Positions 33,655 to 44,564 of a stretch of DNA of 64,000 nucleotides are shown one piece after another. Position numbers and translations under genes: made by a program. Numbering within the stretch: position 1 is the stretch's first letter; the number at the start of each line of letters is the position of its first letter. The notes beneath the pieces were generated by a model, which was given only the letters and a program-made list of their open reading frames with translations, was not told where the DNA came from and did no database searches. This DNA comes from Siphonodentalium dalli (Eukaryota; Mollusca; Scaphopoda; Gadilida; Siphonodentaliidae), in NCBI GenBank assembly GCA_032622095.1, contig CP136061.1, forward strand, positions 126,552,754 through 126,616,753. Reading direction: 5' to 3'.

Positions 33655-34770
33655 GAAGACATCCAATAAGTGAGGAGTATTGTAATCAGCTGCATCCGTT
33701 CGTCCATCTGTGTGTCCGTCTCATTCCTTGTCTGGATGGTAACTTGAGCAATATTCAACAATAATTCTTTATATTTAGTATGTGGTTCACATTTGAGAAG
33801 ATACAGGCCAAGTTCGAAATCTGGTCAAAGTCTTATGATTTTTGATGGAGTTATGCCCCTTTCAACTTAGAAATCACTGTTTTTGGGTTACCTGGATGGT
33901 AACATGAGCAATATTCAACATGATTTCGTTATATTTGGTATGTGATCCACATTTGAGAAGATGCAGGCCAAGTTTTCTGGTTATCCGGATGGTATTAAAT
34001 TTGAGCAATATTCAAAAAAAATTCTCGATATTTGGTACATGGTTCACATTTGAGAAGACGCAGGCACTTCTATTTGACTGAGAAATAATAATATTTGGAG
34101 TCAAATTTTGCCAGAATATGACTTTTTATGTGTACCCATACCATTGCATGGCATGGTACACATAATGTCGAAGTCCAGATTGACCAATTGTCGTCCCTCC
34201 ATCCATCTGTCTGTCTGTCCATCTGTCTATCCATCTGTAGACACTATACGCATGGTGCAATAACTATCCGATCGGAACCAAATTTTGTGTATGAGTTTCT
34301 CAGCCCAAATACAGATAAAGTTCTAATATGGGTTTGATTCGATTATTTTGAATGGAATTCGAAAAAATTCACTCTTAATTTTTTTTTTTTTTATTTAATT
34401 TAGATTGAACTCCTTGCTCAATATAATTTGTTTGTTCATGACTGGAGCTACACTAGTTCAGCATTACAGATCTTGTGCCAGTGCATTCCCTTAATTATGC
34501 GAGTCTCCCTATTTGACCCATAAATTCTGATAATCTATGTTAATATGTACATTTGTCTAAATAGTACATAACAGTGTACTCCATAATTCAATGTTAAAAC
34601 TCTAAATTATGATTCCGATCATAGTAATTTACTATCCCCAAGGGATGAGTTAAACATCTGCCAATCAAAATTGGCCTCTCGTTTGTTCTTTAAAAAAGAC
34701 CACGTCCCAAAAAGCCACCTCGATGCAGAGATCGTGGGGTCTGCAACCTTTTATTATGTCACTCAGTAAT
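33655..34770 (+). mobile_element. HINE-like element of another subfamily, split by HINE-D'
   Basis: GAGGAGTATTGTAATCAGCT with CATCCGTTCGTCCATCTG opens the element. Three core units follow (CTGGATGGTAACTTGAGCAA, ACATTTGAGAAGATACAGGC). A D' element occupies 34122-34683. The tail then continues with AAAAAGCCACCTCGATGCAG ... GCAACCTTTTATT. A related tail stands at 54428-54498. Confidence 0.5.
34122..34683 (+). mobile_element. HINE-D' element (copy 3)
   Basis: Degenerate 5' inverted repeat (GTGTACCCATACCATTGCAT / GCATGGTACACATAATGTCG), a TCCATCTGTCTG microsatellite, about one core unit, a T-rich block, and the same internal N-type fragment as the copy at 27953. The 3' end is CCAATCAAAATTGG followed by CCTCTCGTT; the hairpin stem has compensating changes relative to CCGATC/GATCGG. 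Confidence 0.68.
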
Positions 34771-34882
34771 CATACAATATGTGCCTTATGGACCATCACT
34801 TGATGATGGCACATTTTTTACATTGGGAATATAATTTAAATCCGAGTAAACCAGGTACATGTGTATTATCTTATCTTTTCAG

Positions 34883-34946
34883 GTCTCGAAAAACCCATCC
34901 TGGGCAAGTCATATGTCTTGCTGATAATCCCATTGATGCAACAAGG
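34883..34946 (+). CDS. STXBP5: Tomosyn (STXBP5) internal exon, WD40 propeller segment
   Basis: This short exon of 64 bp has an acceptor TTATCTTTTCAG and a donor GTAAGA. Its first base completes the Leu codon split from the previous exon, and 21 full codons follow, reading SRKTHPGQVICLADNPIDAT plus R. The KTHPG.V..L.D.P motif directly follows NKAIEL in tomosyn, so no exon is missing in the 20.4-kb intron before it. It ends in phase 0. The exon lies between a D' HINE copy and a partial N-family element. Confidence 0.92.
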
Positions 34947-34979
34947 GTAAGAAACTAGCTAGCTTTTTAGTTTATTATA

Positions 34980-35054
34980 TTGACCCTTCCGTGACTGAAG
35001 CTTCCTTGTGAAAACCCTATGCTAATGAATTCTCTTATATATGTGAGTCTCCCA
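34980..35054. mobile_element. N-family left-end fragment
   Basis: TTGACCCTTCCGTGACTGAA with GCTTCC, then AACCCTATGCTAATGAATTC and TATATATGTGAGTCTCCC. It ends abruptly 108 bp after the tomosyn exon donor. Confidence 0.55.
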
Positions 35055-35698
35055 TCTTGGATTTTACTCTTTGCATGACTAAATCCTTCTAAATCCTTTG
35101 GCACACCCTACAGACCACATCCCTCATCTGATCATCTCCAGACTTCATATGGATCTTCGGGGTGACCTCTAGATGGGAGCCTCCTATTTTGACCGTTATT
35201 CATTGAAAAACATGGCCACCAGCATCCATCTTGGAATTTACTCTTTGTATGACTAAATCCTTTGGCGCACACTACAGACAGGGTTCGCACAGGTGCTTAA
35301 AGTCATTAAAAGTGCTTGAATTTGATTTTCTATTTTCAAGGCCCTTAAAACTGCTTAAATTCTCACCCTAATACCACTCAGGTCATTAAAAGTGCTTAAA
35401 TTCTGGTATAAGACCAGGCCTGGGGAATAAACAACAAGGCATGGGCGGTCTTATACCTAGAAAACTGTTAACATCGCCGATATGATCGTAAAAATCGAAC
35501 GGAACATTGCAGCAGAAGTGAGGGAGACATCGCATAATCGCTAAAAATAGCATCGTTTCCGATACGTACGATTTTTCAATAGTACGAAACTGTGTGCTCT
35601 CCGCAAAGCATATGTAAGCTTCGCTCTGATTGGAGGGAAAATTTACACCAGCCAATCATGTAAGTTAATAGAAAATTTAACCGGCTGAACAAATAAAT

Positions 35699-38450
35699 AT
35701 GCCAGGAAAGTGCAAGTTCAATGTCGATTGGTGTAAACAAACAAAGTATAAGCCACATTTTGTCGAAAAGACGCATCGACCGGAGTCAAAAGTCGAATGA
35801 CATTTCGGTGTTTATGAACAATGCGACGAATGGCACGCCCACAACGTCCACAAACTCCACATCGACATCAGTTTCATCCACATCCAGAGGCCCAACAGTG
35901 ACACCATTTGTGAGAACAGAGGAAGTGGTCAAATCTGAAATCTTGTGGACGATGAAAGTTGTTGAGTCACATTATAGCTACAACAGTTCGACACACACCG
36001 CAGAACTGTTTGCGAAGATGTTTCCCGACTCCAACATAGCAAAATCGTTTTCATGTGGCGATCGCAAAACGGCATATCTCACCAAATATGGTTTGGCGCC
36101 ATATTTCAGATAGCAAATGACTTCACGTCTGAAGGACGCCGATACATATGTCCTCCTGTTTGACGAAAGTTTAAATTCAAACCTACAAAACAAAAAATGG
36201 ACATACACATCAGATTCATGGATACCTCTACAAATCTAGTGTCTAGTAGCTATTTCGACTCCACATTTATGGGACACGGGCGAGCGGATGACTGCCTCAA
36301 AGAGTTTGAACACATCACACACAACTTAACCCTTTGAACCCTGGCTCCCCACAACGATCGACACCCTGACCCTGGGCTCCCAGTGGTATTTTTTATATTG
36401 TGGCCAGTGTTTAGATGTATGGTGTTGTTTATGTTCATATGGTGTCACATTTCTGAAACTTTAGATGTATGTTCCCCATGGACCACTGATTATTTTACGA
36501 TCTGGTTACATTGCCACGTGGTCACTCCCTGGCAACGGTTGCTATGCATCTACCCGATATTGAAAGTAAAATACAATTATAGCTTTTACGGTCGTAATTC
36601 AGCCCAAGGAAATGGCGTTGTTGATGCAGTCAACACCCTATTGTGAAATTTGAGATATATCTGGCCAGAAGTCTGATCCTAACTTGTATTTAAGGGTAGC
36701 AACGGTTGCTAAGCAAATACCCCAAATGATCGAATGACACCATTGCCCTGTGAATCCAATTGTATTATGCCCCAATTTAGACATTCTTGGCATGCGCATG
36801 CTGATGGTTATGTTCAAATGGTGCTACAGGTCTGAAATTTTACAGGTGTGTTCCCATGGGCCACTGTGTATTTTTTTTTAGAACGGTATACTTTGCCACA
36901 CGATCACTCCCTGGTAACGGTTTCTAAGCAACTACCCGGAACTGAAAGTATAATGCAATTATAGCTTATAGCGTCATATAATTCCGCGCTAAGAAATGTC
37001 ATTTTCTATGCAGTCAATACCCTATTGTGAAACTGGAGATACATCAGGTCAGAAGATTGAACCTACATGTAGTTTGTATTTAACGGTATCAATGGTTGCT
37101 AAGCATATAGCCCAAGTGATCGAATGACACCACTTCCCTGTGCATTCAATGGCATTACGTCCCATTTTAGACATCGCCTATAGGGCACGGTGATGGTCAT
37201 GTTCAAATGGTGCCGCGAGTCTTAAACTTTACATAATTGCTCAATAATGCACGATTTGACCACGTGTTTGTAATGTGCACGCGCAAGTAGATTGGACTAG
37301 ATGGTATTGTGACCATGCAACCCATTTCCACAGTACTACTCTGGTGCAATGTAAAAACGTGTAGCTGTATAACGCAAATTTATGTACTATGGAGATCCTT
37401 GATGTGATTGTATCAAAAATCCATACATATATCATTTTATCCTATGCGCATACGCGAAACAAATCGACTCAAATAAGAAACTGTGTGCGCCTTCCTCACA
37501 TATGACAGAACACTGATTATGTATGCAATACTAATTTAAACCAAAAAGAGTGATCGAAATGGTGTCTTTCTACAATCCTGCGAACCGCGCAACAATGTAG
37601 AGCTTTACCCGAATCGCTTCAAATAATGTACGTGTTGAATTCTGCGCTGTGCGCATGCGCATGTTTTTCTACCCCAACTAGTCGGCAACAAACTCATACA
37701 CATGCACCCATGGCACTGCTGAAGTTCCTTGGGATCATTTACATAGATATAAGTGGATATACCTATGGTTATAACATGTATACACATGCTACATAGGTTT
37801 ATGATGTCACTGAATGCTGCTGGCCGCTTTTGCGGCCAGTCGGGTGTATGAAAGTTTTCTGGCTGGCCGCTTTTGCCACCAGTCGGGTTCAAAGGGTTAA
37901 ATCTGTCCTAGCTCCTGCAAATTTCAATGGACGGCCCTAACGTAAATCTGAAATTCCTCAAAGATTTTAAAACCAAGGTCTTTACGGAACATACTGACAA
38001 AACTTTGGTCGACATTGGTACTTGCAGTCTCCACACCGTGCACAACTCATTTCGCGCTGCAATGGAAGAAACCGAGTGGGAGCTAGATTCATTCCTGAAG
38101 TGTTTGTTTTCCTTATTAAAAAACTCGCCCGCAAGACGTGATGACTATAAGGATATTACTGCTCACGACACATTCCCATTGAAATTCTGCCCCCACCGTT
38201 GGGTGGAAAATACTCGTGTGGCGGAGAGGGCGATTGAAATTCTCGATGACGTCTCAACATTTGTGACCGAAGTGGAATGGAACAAAAAATACACAACTCC
38301 AACATCTAAAGCTTTTTCTACAGTGAAAACCCACCTCAAAGACCCTCTTCTCCTCGCTAAACTGTACTTTTTCGTAACATTATCAAAGGATGTGACACCT
38401 TACCTTGTTTTGCCCGTGATAGTGTTAAAAGGGTGCTTGAAAAGTCATTA
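35699..38450 (+). pseudogene. hAT-superfamily transposase pseudogene
   Basis: The start MPGKCKFNVDW is followed by a frameshift; the next frame reads HILSKRRIDRSQKSNDISVF, resembling the end of a BED-type finger whose Cys half is deleted. Then come SEILWTMKVVESHYSY, MFPDSNIAKSFSCG and KYGLAPYF, a TAG stop (36111), and LLFDESLN with the putative first catalytic Asp. A second frameshift near 36190 leads to YFDSTFMGHGRADDCLKEFE. A TTAA element interrupts at 36326-37900. After it come a TAG stop, SMDGPNVNLKFL (second Asp), CSLHTVHNSFRAAME and FCPHRWVEN (the RW motif). The C-terminal hATC dimerisation region is absent. It therefore cannot make active enzyme. Family recognised from memory of metazoan BED/hAT proteins. 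Confidence 0.85.
36326..37900. mobile_element. TTAA-flanked piggyBac-like element nested in transposase
   Basis: TTAA at 36326-36329 and 37897-37900 flanks inverted ends CCCTTTGAACCC and GGGTTCAAAGGG. Inside are two copies of a unit of about 380 bp (from 36431 and 36810) and the start of a third (37199), with shared ATGTTCAAATGGTG, GATCACTCCCTGG and GATCGAATGACACCA. Near the right end GGCCGCTTTTGCGGCC occurs, with a second degenerate copy 49 bp on. No transposase is seen. Removing the element restores the transposase reading frame across the site, which confirms the insertion. Confidence 0.85.
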
Positions 38451-38839
38451 AAAAGGTGATTAAAAGTGCTTAAATTTAGTTTTTGGGAACCTGTATGAAC
38501 CCTGTACAGACCACATCTCTCATCTGATCATCACCAAACTTCATATGGATTTTCGGGGTGACCTCTAGTTTACTTTCCTTCTTCTTTATCATTCTATTCA
38601 TTACTCAGCAAAAATTACTTCTTCACAAGTTGAGCTACAGTGTCTTGTCACATTCATTTTAAAACTTGGCATATATTTCAACAAGCATTTTTCACTGTGG
38701 CCTGCTCCATCCAACAAGTCGAATATGAACCTATGTGAATAAATGCACAATGCACACAGACCCCTCCTATGCTGAATAAAGGCTTTCAAAGGGAGCCTGT
38801 TTCATTCTAGTATATATATATATTGGTATCTTAGTCGTT

Positions 38840-39500
38840 TTTGGGGTGTTGGCTGATGTAATTTACATAGTATTTGATAGTATGCGGTACAAGATCTGCT
38901 TTGGGGAGAAGGCTGAGAACTGTAGACCTCACCCACCCCACTGGCCGCCACTTCCTAGCATATCCTTATGAGTATACTATGGACTTACAAACCTATTCCT
39001 GTCTAGTATAGCACTGTCACCCATCGATTGATTTGTTTCAATTAACTTTGTAACGGGCAGCAGGTAGCTGAGACCTTGAGTTTGAAGTCAACAAATCCAT
39101 GAGTAAATCAATAACATTGAGTATTTGATGTGTGACTGTATACTACAGCACCTCATCACTCATAACATGGAAATCCTTTCATGGGAATTCTCCTTTCATC
39201 TCATACCAGATGGGTTAATTAATTGAGGTGACATCTACACCACACAGTGAATGAGCTAATCATAGTATAACTGGCCTTGTCAGTACTTGGGGGGGGGGGG
39301 GGAAGGGGATATATCTTTGATAGTTGAAGCTAGCGATTTCTATTACAAGGCAGACAATTTATGGCAAAGAAATATCTATTTAAATATGTGTCATAATTTG
39401 TTAACTTTTAGGTGGCTTGAGCCTTGAAAATGTTGTATATATTATCATGTATCTTAACCGTTCTTTACTAAATACTCATTGATTCCCTTAGGAAAAAAAT
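38840..39500 (+). repeat. Segmental duplication, copy 1 (blocks P and Q)
   Basis: Block P (about 38850-39260: TGGCTGATGTAATTTACATA, CACCCATCGATTGATTTGTT, GTAACGGGCAGCAGGTAGC) and block Q (39321-39490: AAGCTAGCGATTTCTATTAC, GAGCCTTGAAAATGTTG) recur in direct orientation at 42345-43060 and 42115-42290, but in the opposite order. Confidence 0.75.
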
Positions 39501-39530
39501 TCAGATCATAACTTCCTCAAAAGGGTTAAT
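39455..39530. mobile_element. L-family fragment in block Q (copy 1)
   Basis: TTAACCGTTCTTTACTAAAT, ACTCATTGATTCCCTTAGG and TTCAGATCATAACTTC are the left end of an L element collapsed onto AAAGGGTTAA. The equivalent in the second duplicate is at 42255-42336, so the collapse predates the duplication. Confidence 0.55.
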
Positions 39531-39875
39531 AGTCCCGTGCATTTATGGTTTCACCTCAAATTCATAGCAACACAAAGTTTCTCAGTGGGAATAAGTACAT
39601 TAACCCATCACAAACAACTTACTAAAAATAAAAAAGAATCAAGAAAGGCGAAATTGATGAATTTTGTGGAATAAGTTTGTAAAAATTTGGTAAAATACTC
39701 AATTTATTGCTTTTCAAGAATGTTTATAAAAAACCTTATTTCACAAGGCCTTCCATTTGTATAAATATAATTTTTTAGAGTAATCAATCTTGATTACAAA
39801 AATAGAAAACCTTTCCCAGATACATAGCATATACTGGCCTAGGCCGGTGCTTGGAGGTAGGGATTTTATTTTTAT

Positions 39876-42089
39876 AACGAACCAAAGCCGGACGCTTTGG
39901 GTCGTATATAGACTATATTAGTGATGTTCCGATAATCGGAATCGGCCGATAATAGCCCATCGGATATTAATCGTACCTCGCAGTTGAACATCGTCTTTTA
40001 CCGATTGTCAAAACAAACAAAAACATTCTGGTATCTAAGTGCAATATGCACACTTTAATAAACGTACGCAATTCAACCGTAGTATTGAATGTAAAACGCA
40101 GTTGTAACAGCCTAAAAAGAAGCTATTGGCATCGTCCAAACAGTCTGATATGATTATATATAATCATGGCAATACACCTGCCCGACATATCCCGTGTAAT
40201 ATGAAGTTATTGCCATATTGGTTCAATTGCGTTGACACGAAATAGATTCAAAGAAAGTTTCAAACAGCTGACCTATTTACATTTCCTGTTGAGCACGTGC
40301 CATGCTGTGACGTCACATTCTACCGGTATGTCAATAATTTGAAGCACACGCTGAATGAATTAGTACTGTTGTGATCAGAACTGTCTTCAATAACGACCAA
40401 CCTGAGGAGGGGCAAAATTGGCATTTTCGTTTGTAGGGGACAATATGGTGAAGTAGTCCCAAATTGCACTTGTTTTTTTTTCCGCTCCACAAGTCCCCAT
40501 TGTTATAGTGATGCTCTCATTACAAGTTACGGTGTACGCAATGAAATATGCTTAGCTCCACTTTGAACTTGGAAGCAGTCTCGCGAATCAAAAATTGAGG
40601 CGGAACTATAACAGCTTCTCAGTTGTTAAAAGACAAAAGGTGTGACCAACGGGAATTTGGGAAATCTCAGACTAATTTGACAGCAATTATTATCCAACAA
40701 TCTAAATTTAATTAATAATCATCGCCATTCCATACATTGTCGCAACTTACAAGTATTCAATCAAGACTTTTACACTGCGTTCAAATGTTCCCTAAACGGT
40801 CATGACGTTACTCTGAGTCGGTACCTTTGATCTCTTTGTCAAACAACTACTGGTATACATCAAAGGTAGCGCACAACTGACATCAGTGGAAATACTTTTG
40901 TGACTGTGTATATATTTCTGTGATGTATTTGGCTTTGAGATAGGGAGTGCAATGAGTGTATATAGGTTCATTATGGGAACAAACGCACAATATATATAAA
41001 CATCAGAATCGTAAATCGGCCGATTGTGCCTCCAGTTATCGGAAATCGGTCGGATGGCCTTTTTCATTATCGTAACATCACTAGACTATATTTGATTTTG
41101 AATTTGTGCAACCACTTTTGTCGCACAGTAGATCGGTGGGCTTAAAGCATTAATGTCGTAATCGGAGAATCTTGTTACTGTGTCTTTCGTTTTAATACTG
41201 GTATTGGAAATGAGAATTATGAACATTGAATTACAACGTAAGTTTATTCATAGCGGTAGTAACGAGTAGTTTACCTTTTATTGCGAAAATAAGACACAAT
41301 AAATAACGACACTGTGGGGCGATTGAAAAGTGATCGAAATTCGTGATGTGAACTATAATAAGATTGACATCACAAATTTACCGATCTACTGTGCGAATTG
41401 GGCTTTTAATGTACAGCACTTGGTACTCTATGGTACTGTGCGAGATGAAATAACACATATTTAATATGGAATTAATTGTTATCATAAGACTATATAGTAC
41501 ATACTTGCATGTGATAATCCATAAATTATTTTCTGGAATCGAAGGGAAACACATTATTATGAACAAAGCAGAAGATAAATTCATGCAGGTTCAGGCTAAC
41601 TCAGTCAATGGTGAAAGTTACACGATGACGTTGTTTGTCGATGACATCTTATGCATGAAATGAACAGCTATGAAATGGACATGCTTTTCCACATAGTATC
41701 TCAGCCGCAGCGCTCACCCAGTGTCACAAAATATATTGCTTAAATTCAGTAAAAATGTTTCCATTCCCCTCTCGGCAAGGTAAAGCTATTTTCACTTTGA
41801 TGTTGGTAGATTATGTCATGTATAGTGTAGCTGTCAATCAAGACTACCCGGAAGTACGATTGGCCTAATTTATACTCAAAATTACGATTGAGGTAAATTC
41901 TTTCGACGAACCTTTGTGTATGAAGATAATTACATATATATGCCTAATCACCCCCACAAAATATAGGCCTATATATGTGAATCTTATTTGGTGGGAATAC
42001 TAGGGAATCTATCAACTAATTTTGATAAAAAAAAAAATTAATTAAAAGCCACAGCTACCCTCATGTGAGTGGTTTAACTTTGGTTCGTT
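39876..42089. mobile_element. Unclassified element with AACGAACCAAAG inverted ends
   Basis: AACGAACCAAAG at 39876 and CTTTGGTTCGTT ending at 42089 form an inverted pair, with ATAA extending the match by two bases. The hAT element 39919-41083 lies inside. The short frame at 41466-41663 ends SVNGESYTMTLFVDDILC, faintly like a SWIM finger, but I do not claim it. The class is unknown and the boundaries rest on one copy. Confidence 0.4.
39919..41083 (-). mobile_element. hAT element with minus-strand BED remnant
   Basis: 1165 bp with ends TAGTGATGTTCCGATAAT and ATTATCGTAACATCACTA and the perfect 8-bp target duplication GACTATAT (39911-39918, 41084-41091). Subterminal regions are rich in ATCGGCCGAT palindromes. 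On the minus strand, 40475-40397 reads TSAIWDYFTILSPTNENANF; the WxxF start is that of a BED zinc finger, but the following Cys pair is lost. No other transposase sequence is recognised. Confidence 0.85.
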
Positions 42090-42114
42090 ATTGCGCTAGC
42101 GTATGGTCATATTA

Positions 42115-43060
42115 GTTCAAGCTAGCGATTTCTATTACAAGGCAGATGATTTACTGCCAAGAAATATCTATTTAAATATGTATCGAATATTTTTAACTTA
42201 TAGGCCACTTGAGCCTTGAAAATATTGTTTTACATATTATCATGTAAGTTTCTTAACCCTTTCTTCACTAAATACTCCTTGACAAGTAATTCCCTTAGGA
42301 AACGTTCAGATAATAACATCCTGAAAAGGGTTAAGCAGTATGCTTGGTGTTGGCTGAATAAATTTTGGAAGTGGGTGAATGGTGGTACTATATCTGGTTT
42401 AGAGAGGAGGTTGGACACTATATGCCACCCCATCCTACAGACTATACCATTAATTCCCAACATGCCCAATGAGTATCTATGGCATTCCAACCCTTTTCTT
42501 GTCTAGCATATCACTCGGTCACCCATCGATTGATTTGTTTCAATTAACTTTGTAACGGGCAGCAGGTAGCAGTGACCTTGAGTCTGAAGTCGACAAATCC
42601 ATGAGTAAATCAATAACATTGAGTATTGACGTGTGTGAAGGTATATACTACCAGCACCTCATCACTCGTAACATGGAAATCCTTTCATGAGAATTCTCCT
42701 TCTCATCTCATACCAGATGAGGGTTAATTAACTGCGATGAGATCTACAGTAAAGCCCTAAATAATGGACTCCTTATAAACCACAGCAGAATTATTGGTAA
42801 CTTTTCAGGATTTAGTCGGAAATATGGCTTGTTGCCATTCATCGGAAAGCTCTTACTGAGAGCTTTTCGATGAATGGCAACAAGCCATATTTCCGACTAA
42901 ATCCTGAAAAGTTACCCATAATTCTGCTGTGGTTAATAAGTTGATTATTTAGGGCATTACTGTAGGTTATATATGTGGAAGTCATGTGAACATAGGTTAT
43001 AGTTGTGGAAGGCATGTGAACGTAGGTTATAGTACACCACATGTTGAATGAGCTAGCTAT
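42115..43060 (+). repeat. Segmental duplication, copy 2 (blocks Q' and P')
   Basis: Block Q' (42115-42290) is followed by P' (42345-42747 and the end at 43044). P' is interrupted by the A-family MITE at 42745. Block order is reversed relative to copy 1 although orientation is the same, so a simple tandem duplication does not explain it. Confidence 0.75.
42745..42964. mobile_element. A-family foldback MITE, full length (copy 13)
   Basis: TACAGTAAAGCCC to GGGCATTACTGTA. It is absent from the equivalent place in the first duplicate (39240, GACATCTACACCACACAG), so it inserted after the segmental duplication. Confidence 0.87.
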
Positions 43061-43222
43061 AGCATATACCGCCCTAATAAGGACTCTAAGCTTATTGATA
43101 GGCTGTGTATATGGAACGCCATTTGATTATCTGCGGGCCTGCAGTTTTCTTACGTCTGCCCAATGATGGATTGAGTTAAGGGAATTCCTTGAGGCACCAC
43201 GACTATACTGTATGGTCCCATC

Positions 43223-44560
43223 CGATAATTCTAATAGATGAAGCGAGTCTGCTGTCAAGGACTTGGTAATACATCCTCCTGTATCGATAATCTACTCACA
43301 GTTTTCCGATGCAGACAATGAGCACTGATGAAGACATTCACGAAGGCAGACCATCTTACTGATTTGTCTGAAGATCCGTAAAAAATTTGTACTGATATAA
43401 TACATTTATTTATGATAATACATTCATGGTGATGACGTCTGAAATTTCTCAAGTGTGTATGGGCTATGGAAATGATTCTGAGATGAGGACAGTAGATCCA
43501 TGTTGAAAGAACCGATGTCCTGAAAAGAGTAGTTAGGTCTGAGCCACATTTAACTGTAACATCTTTTCTGACGAAATATTTTTGGTTTCAAATCCACACT
43601 TTGGAAATTTCCAACTGCCTAAAAATAATTGAGGCTGTGGTACGTCGTGGACTTTTGTGACTTGTCAGCAATGTAATTTGAGTTAGTTAAGCAATTGGAT
43701 TTTCATATTCAATTCTAAAAGTCTAAGCTGGGCAGAGAAACAGAATATCAATTCCCAATTATTTATTTATAGGGATTTTCAGATAATCAATTAGAGAAAA
43801 AAATGACATAATTCACTTGATAAATGTTCAGAATGTTCAACAAATGGCCTAAGTTTGTTTGCTGATAATTCTAATAAATAAAGTGAGTCTGCTGTCAATG
43901 ACTTGGTAATACATTCTCCTGTATTGATAATCTACTCATGGTTTTCCGATGTAGTCAATGAATTCTGATGAAGATCTTCAGGAAAGCAGACCATCTTACT
44001 TATTTGTCTGAAGATCCTAAGTTATTTTTTACTGATATAATAGATCAATTTATGATAATATATGCATGGTGATGACATCTGCAATTTCTCAAGTGTGGGT
44101 GGGCTATGGAAATGATTCTGAGATGACGACAGTAGCAATTGTTAGGACAGGAAATCGTGGCGCAATTTAATTGTATGATTTAGTTCAGAGCTGATGTCCT
44201 GAAAAAATAGTTAAAGCCACATCCCAGATTTAAGCCTGAAATTATGTTCATTTTGTTGCATCCTGGTCCATTTACAGGGATGAAATTATGTCGATAAATA
44301 TATTAAATACTCTTATACAGAATATATACGCCACAGAAATAATTACTCTTTAACCTTTGTTAAACTTTAACCTTTAACCTTGTTAGCCAAGTCATTTGAG
44401 TTAAACCTATTCACTACTAATTGGATTTGCCTATTCAATTCTAAAAGTGTAAACTGATCTGTTCTTTTTTGAAGTGACATTCTGATAATGTAAGTATATA
44501 TTCCCAGTAAGTAAGGGATATTCGTATAATGAATTAAAAAAAACCTCTAGTTTTTCACCT
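43223..44560 (+). repeat. Tandem segmental duplication of about 640 bp
   Basis: The segment starting GATAATTCTAATAGATGAAG at 43224 recurs at 43864 with the same long series (GAGTCTGCTGTCAA, GATAATCTACTCA, GCAGACCATCTTACT, GGCTATGGAAATGATTCTGA). The following ATGTCCTGAAAA and TATTCAATTCTAAAAGT blocks are also repeated. Divergence is perhaps 10-15 percent by eye. Confidence 0.8.
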
Positions 44561-44564
44561 TATA

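Larger units (their letters stand above)
35279..38504 (+). mobile_element. hAT transposon with broken transposase and nested TTAA element
   Basis: The ends are CAGGGTTCGCACAGGTGCTT and GGAACCTGTATGAACCCTG. Subterminal motifs (AAAAGTGCTTAAATT) are repeated at both sides. The flanks CTACAGAC and GTACAGAC agree at 7 of 8 positions. The paralogous unit at 35101 shows the unfilled site. Coding remnants lie at 35699-36328 and 37901-38450, separated by a 1575-bp TTAA element. Length without the insert is about 1.65 kb, shorter than an autonomous hAT because the C-terminal third is missing. Confidence 0.85.
35055..38610. repeat. 178-bp tandem repeat pair interrupted by a hAT transposon
   Basis: Two units contain TTTACTCTTTGCATGACTAA, GCACACCCTACAGACCACAT, CTCATCTGATCATC and TTCGGGGTGACCTCTAG. 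The second unit is broken at CACACTACAGA (35278) and resumes at ACAGACCACATCTCTCATCT (38506). The intact first unit is a ready-made empty site for the hAT insertion. Confidence 0.72.

Noticed and set aside
41466-41663. Possible SWIM-type finger (SVNGESYTMTLFVDDILC)
   Set aside because: Lacks the Cys and His ligands; similarity is too short.
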